A program made the position numbers and the translations under genes. This document shows, in pieces, positions 21,779 through 24,318 of a DNA stretch of 24,318 nucleotides. Within the stretch, counting starts at the first letter, position 1. Each line of letters starts with the position of its first letter. Source of the stretch: Apostichopus parvimensis. Taxonomy: Eukaryota > Echinodermata > Holothuroidea > Aspidochirotida > Stichopodidae. Below the pieces are notes generated by a model. The model was not told where the DNA came from, ran no database searches, and saw only the letters and a list, made by a program, of their open reading frames with translations. The stretch is taken from NCBI GenBank assembly GCA_000934455.1, contig KN885963.1, positions 1 through 24,318 of the forward strand. The letters run 5' to 3'.

Positions 21779-21811
21779 GGGGGGCGGGTGGGGAAGGGAG
21801 GGGAGGGAGGG
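21779..21811 (+). other. G-quadruplex-type G-rich tract
   Basis: Seven runs of three or more G (21779-21784, 21786-21788, 21790-21793, 21796-21798, 21800-21803, 21805-21807 and 21809-21811) are separated by loops of one or two bases. This exceeds the usual four-run requirement for an intramolecular quadruplex. It may simply be an expanded GGGA repeat. Confidence 0.8.
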
Positions 21812-22752
21812 AGGAGGTTAATAGAAAAGATACATGTATAGATATACAAACTGTGGGTAAGAAGTAGAGTAAACTAAGTTGGGTGTGGATACTTCAGTAT
21901 TTAGGATTGGCCGTCAGACGGTTGTTCATAAATTGGTCTAAAACATCTAAAACATCTACTGTCTTCCAGAAAAATATTGTTTCTGGCAATTTCTCATCAC
22001 AAAGCAATTTAGAATTCAATATCATCATGCCGATCCACAGAAACATACTTGTTACAATAGATCAATAGCCCTGTAGATGGTAGCACACACTGACCTATAA
22101 CCCTTTTATAATCTACTGTAAAGTAGTAAAGTCCAAAGTAATAAAGTGTAAAGTCCAACTTTCATCAAGAACACTTCTAATTAAGCCTCTGGCTATATTA
22201 TCTATAATGAGGCCATATTCAGTCTCATATAATTGCTATGGTAACAATGATGACAGCATTGTATGGATACAAAACATACATACAGTATGTAGCAGTCAAC
22301 TTCCTAATATGCAAGGCCAAAGGAACTGGTAATCATTTGCAATAAATTGAGAGTAAGGCAATATGCAATTGGACAAACTCCTCTTCTCAATCTCTGTACA
22401 GGGATATATACATATTTAATGTCCTATGTGGGAGGTTTAAAAGCTCTCTCAGAATAAAACTTATGAGCTGAGCTGGATAATTCTCAGTTGTGTCTAAAAC
22501 GATAAAATGTAGACATGAGAACACAAAAAAAAGGGTATATGACTATATGGCACGCATCATCTGCATTCCCCTCAGTCCTAACTGCACAAGTAAAAACTAA
22601 CCCCGATTTAAGGGTAATTACAAATGGTAAAACCTGACCTGATTTGGGTATCAAATATATGATACAGTACTTACATACAGTATCTGTCTGCAATCAACAC
22701 ACTCCAATCTAACTAAATCTAACCACATCAGTACCATTTACCACACTGTGCC

Positions 22753-22804
22753 CCCCCACTGACCCACTTGTAGATACACCCCCACTGACCCACTTGTAGA
22801 TACA
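22753..22804. repeat. 26-bp perfect tandem duplication
   Basis: Two identical 26-bp units, 22753-22778 and 22779-22804, each start CCCCCACTGACCCACTTG and end TAGATACA. The C-run at the start extends two bases further left. The exact identity suggests a recent event. Confidence 0.9.
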
Positions 22805-23794
22805 GCACACACCCCCAATTCCTCTTTTCTCTCAATCTAAATTTGTCTACTCTTAAAACCATGCATGCTTTGATCTAACCTAACTTATTCTCCTCTCGAT
22901 ATCTAAATGACGGAGAAAAATGTCGGAGAAAGTCACCATCTCTCGATTAATTACTGGAATGGACATTGGTAACCTTTACAGTCTCTACATTAACACACAT
23001 AGGGACTGTTTCTATATAGGGTAATCAATGTATACTAACTTAATCCAACATCAGTTAGTAACAAGGGCAAAGTATGTCAAAATTTGAAAAGGTCTCGAGA
23101 TTCTTCCACTCTAGTAGATGGGGGTTTCAATATTTAACAAATGAAAAAAAAAACACACAAGGGATATCTGAGATGAAAACAACAAAACAAAAGACAAAAC
23201 GAAAGAGGAGAGACGAAACAGGGCTGACATTTTCACTGAATGCATTTATTTGAAGAGGTTTAATAATCAAATGGAAATGTACTTCAACCTAACAAACAAA
23301 AGAATCCGAATATGTGGGTCAGCAGTGCATTTCAGAACTAATTCATCATTCTTAAAGTGAACGTATCCACTGGCTGTCTCACTGCTAAGTAGATCAATTC
23401 ACCAAAAATGGATCTGACGTGCTTTTCAACAATTTGTTTACCAAAATTCTAATTTTAGATTTTATTCAAATGTGAAGCTTTCTGGAGCATCTAGAAGCCC
23501 TGCATATATGTACAGGTAAAGTATACTTTGCAGTAAGTCTGCAAACTGGACTGATACAATACAGAGATGTTTAACTTAACTACCTTTTCTACTTTCTTAT
23601 GTGTTGCTCACTAGAGTTGTTAGTGATTTCTGGGTTGTCATCTCCAACATTGTTCTTGTCACAGAAGAGTAGTCTGTGAAATCCAAAATTTATGTTAAGT
23701 TATTTAAAAAGAAGATGGTCACTTTCCAAAACTTTATTTGTTTTCTTTCTTTCTCACAGTCCATCGCTCGGCACCTCTCTCTTTCGGATCTACC
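22805..23794. other. Non-coding stretch, no gene seen
   Basis: A-rich patches lie near 23143-23153 and 23175-23210, and a TTTCTTTC pyrimidine tract ending in CACAG at 23740-23758 looks like a splice acceptor. No exon is supported. Nothing else is recognisable. Confidence 0.6.
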
Positions 23795-23911
23795 ATTCGG
23801 AGGGTCGAGGGGGGGGGGGGGGGTGAGGTGCAGGGCTAAAATGTTATCAGTTATTAGGCTAGGTAGATAGGAAGCTGCAATAGTAGAGTCAAGACAGGTA
23901 ACAGAGGAACA
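23795..23911 (+). repeat. Dispersed element copy C, with G15 run
   Basis: A G15 run (23809-23823) precedes a core starting CAGGGCTAAAATGTTATCAG. The stretch 23835-23909 is the closest match to copy B. The family's 3' motif AAGACAGGTAACAGAGGA is present. Copy D starts about 60 bases further on in the same orientation. Open frames through the G-run are spurious. Confidence 0.75.
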
Positions 23912-23964
23912 CAATTAAAACTGTAGTTGTAATCCTTGAGTAAGGTAGATTAGAAGAAAGAACA

Positions 23965-24092
23965 TGTGGGGCATTGACCCTGAAATAGATAAGTGTGGGG
24001 GGGGGGGTGGCAGTGCTAAAATGTTTTGTAAAGCTAGGTTGATTTGAGTGCATAAATAGAATGGAGACATGTAAGGGAGGAGTGAAGTAAAT
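23965..24092 (+). repeat. Dispersed element copy D, with G11 run
   Basis: CATGTGGGGCATTGACCC (about 23963-23980) parallels the upstream parts of copies A and B. A G11 run (23997-24007) precedes the core starting CAGTGCTAAAATGTT, and the 3' motif GGAGACATGTAAGGGAGGAG begins at 24063. The core starts 180 bases after that of copy C, so C and D look like a tandem pair. Confidence 0.7.
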
Positions 24093-24318
24093 TCCATTAA
24101 TGAAAGATTAAAATGAATGTGTATGCTAACTTCAACACTAAATACTAAATTATTCACTGATTATATTAATCTCCATTATAATCCAGAGCTATTTTCTTAA
24201 ATATCAAAAGTATGTGGAATGTATAATGACAACCAACAATCTAAGGAAACTTTGAAAAGACACTGGCTGTCCTTCCAATAGACCAGTCCTGTCTCTGCAA
24301 ACCACCCACCCTTATCTC
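24093..24318. other. Right-end non-coding sequence
   Basis: AT-rich sequence without repeats, open frames or motifs I recognise, running to the window end. Confidence 0.6.

Larger units (their letters stand above)
21017..22752. other. Non-coding stretch with AT and G-rich tracts, no gene seen
   Basis: Includes (AT)10 at 21704-21723, the G-rich tract listed separately, and a short AAAGTCC/GTAAAG slippage patch at about 22118-22159. The 92-codon frame at 21475-21753 reads through the AC-rich stretch and ends in the (AT)n. It has no recognisable domain. Confidence 0.65.

Noticed and set aside
1..24318. tRNA genes or tRNA-derived SINE promoters
   Set aside because: I looked for GTTCRANNC-type B boxes on both strands. 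Candidates such as those near 10395, 14493 and 15836 lack a matching A box and cloverleaf.

Overview
The window looks like animal (metazoan) nuclear DNA without genes, most likely a long intron or an intergenic stretch from a marine invertebrate. By eye it is AT-rich and mostly CpG-poor, with many long homopolymer G/C and A/T tracts, microsatellites and short minisatellites, and stop codons in every frame every few dozen codons. There is no bacterial-style gene packing, no ribosome-binding-site logic, and no open frame longer than 135 codons. I recognise no protein domain, exon, tRNA or rRNA. The species assignment is a guess from sequence texture, not from any diagnostic gene.

Layout. Bases 1-1340 hold a cluster of nuclear-receptor-like half-sites (455-528) and a weak reading frame. 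Bases 1341-3200 hold two small tandem repeats and the first copy (A) of a dispersed element. Bases 3200-8070 are single-copy-looking sequence with simple repeats. A two-phase minisatellite lies at 8076-8199. Bases 8200-14670 are again mostly single-copy-looking, with a block dense in homeodomain/TALE-like sites (9511-9660), a 16-bp GC palindrome (11360-11375) and a 29-base G run (11959-11987). Bases 14675-15365 are a locally CpG-rich patch containing two pairs of a 21-bp unit. An 18-bp TACTGTA-type array lies at 16021-16206. Two separated arrays of one 20-bp unit (17491-17566 and 17913-17989) sit directly upstream of element copy B (about 17990-18131). Bases 18135-23700 hold small duplications, (CA)n, (AT)10 and a strong G-quadruplex-type tract (21779-21811). 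Element copies C and D lie in tandem at the right end (23795-24092).

The best-supported new structure is a family of four related ~120-140 bp segments (A-D) with a shared core, three of which carry a G-rich tract at the same internal position. The most interesting possible function is an apparent excess of DR1-type nuclear-receptor sites: one perfect copy and three single-mismatch copies. Both need computation to confirm. I found no gene system or defence locus, and no protein function can be assigned from this window.
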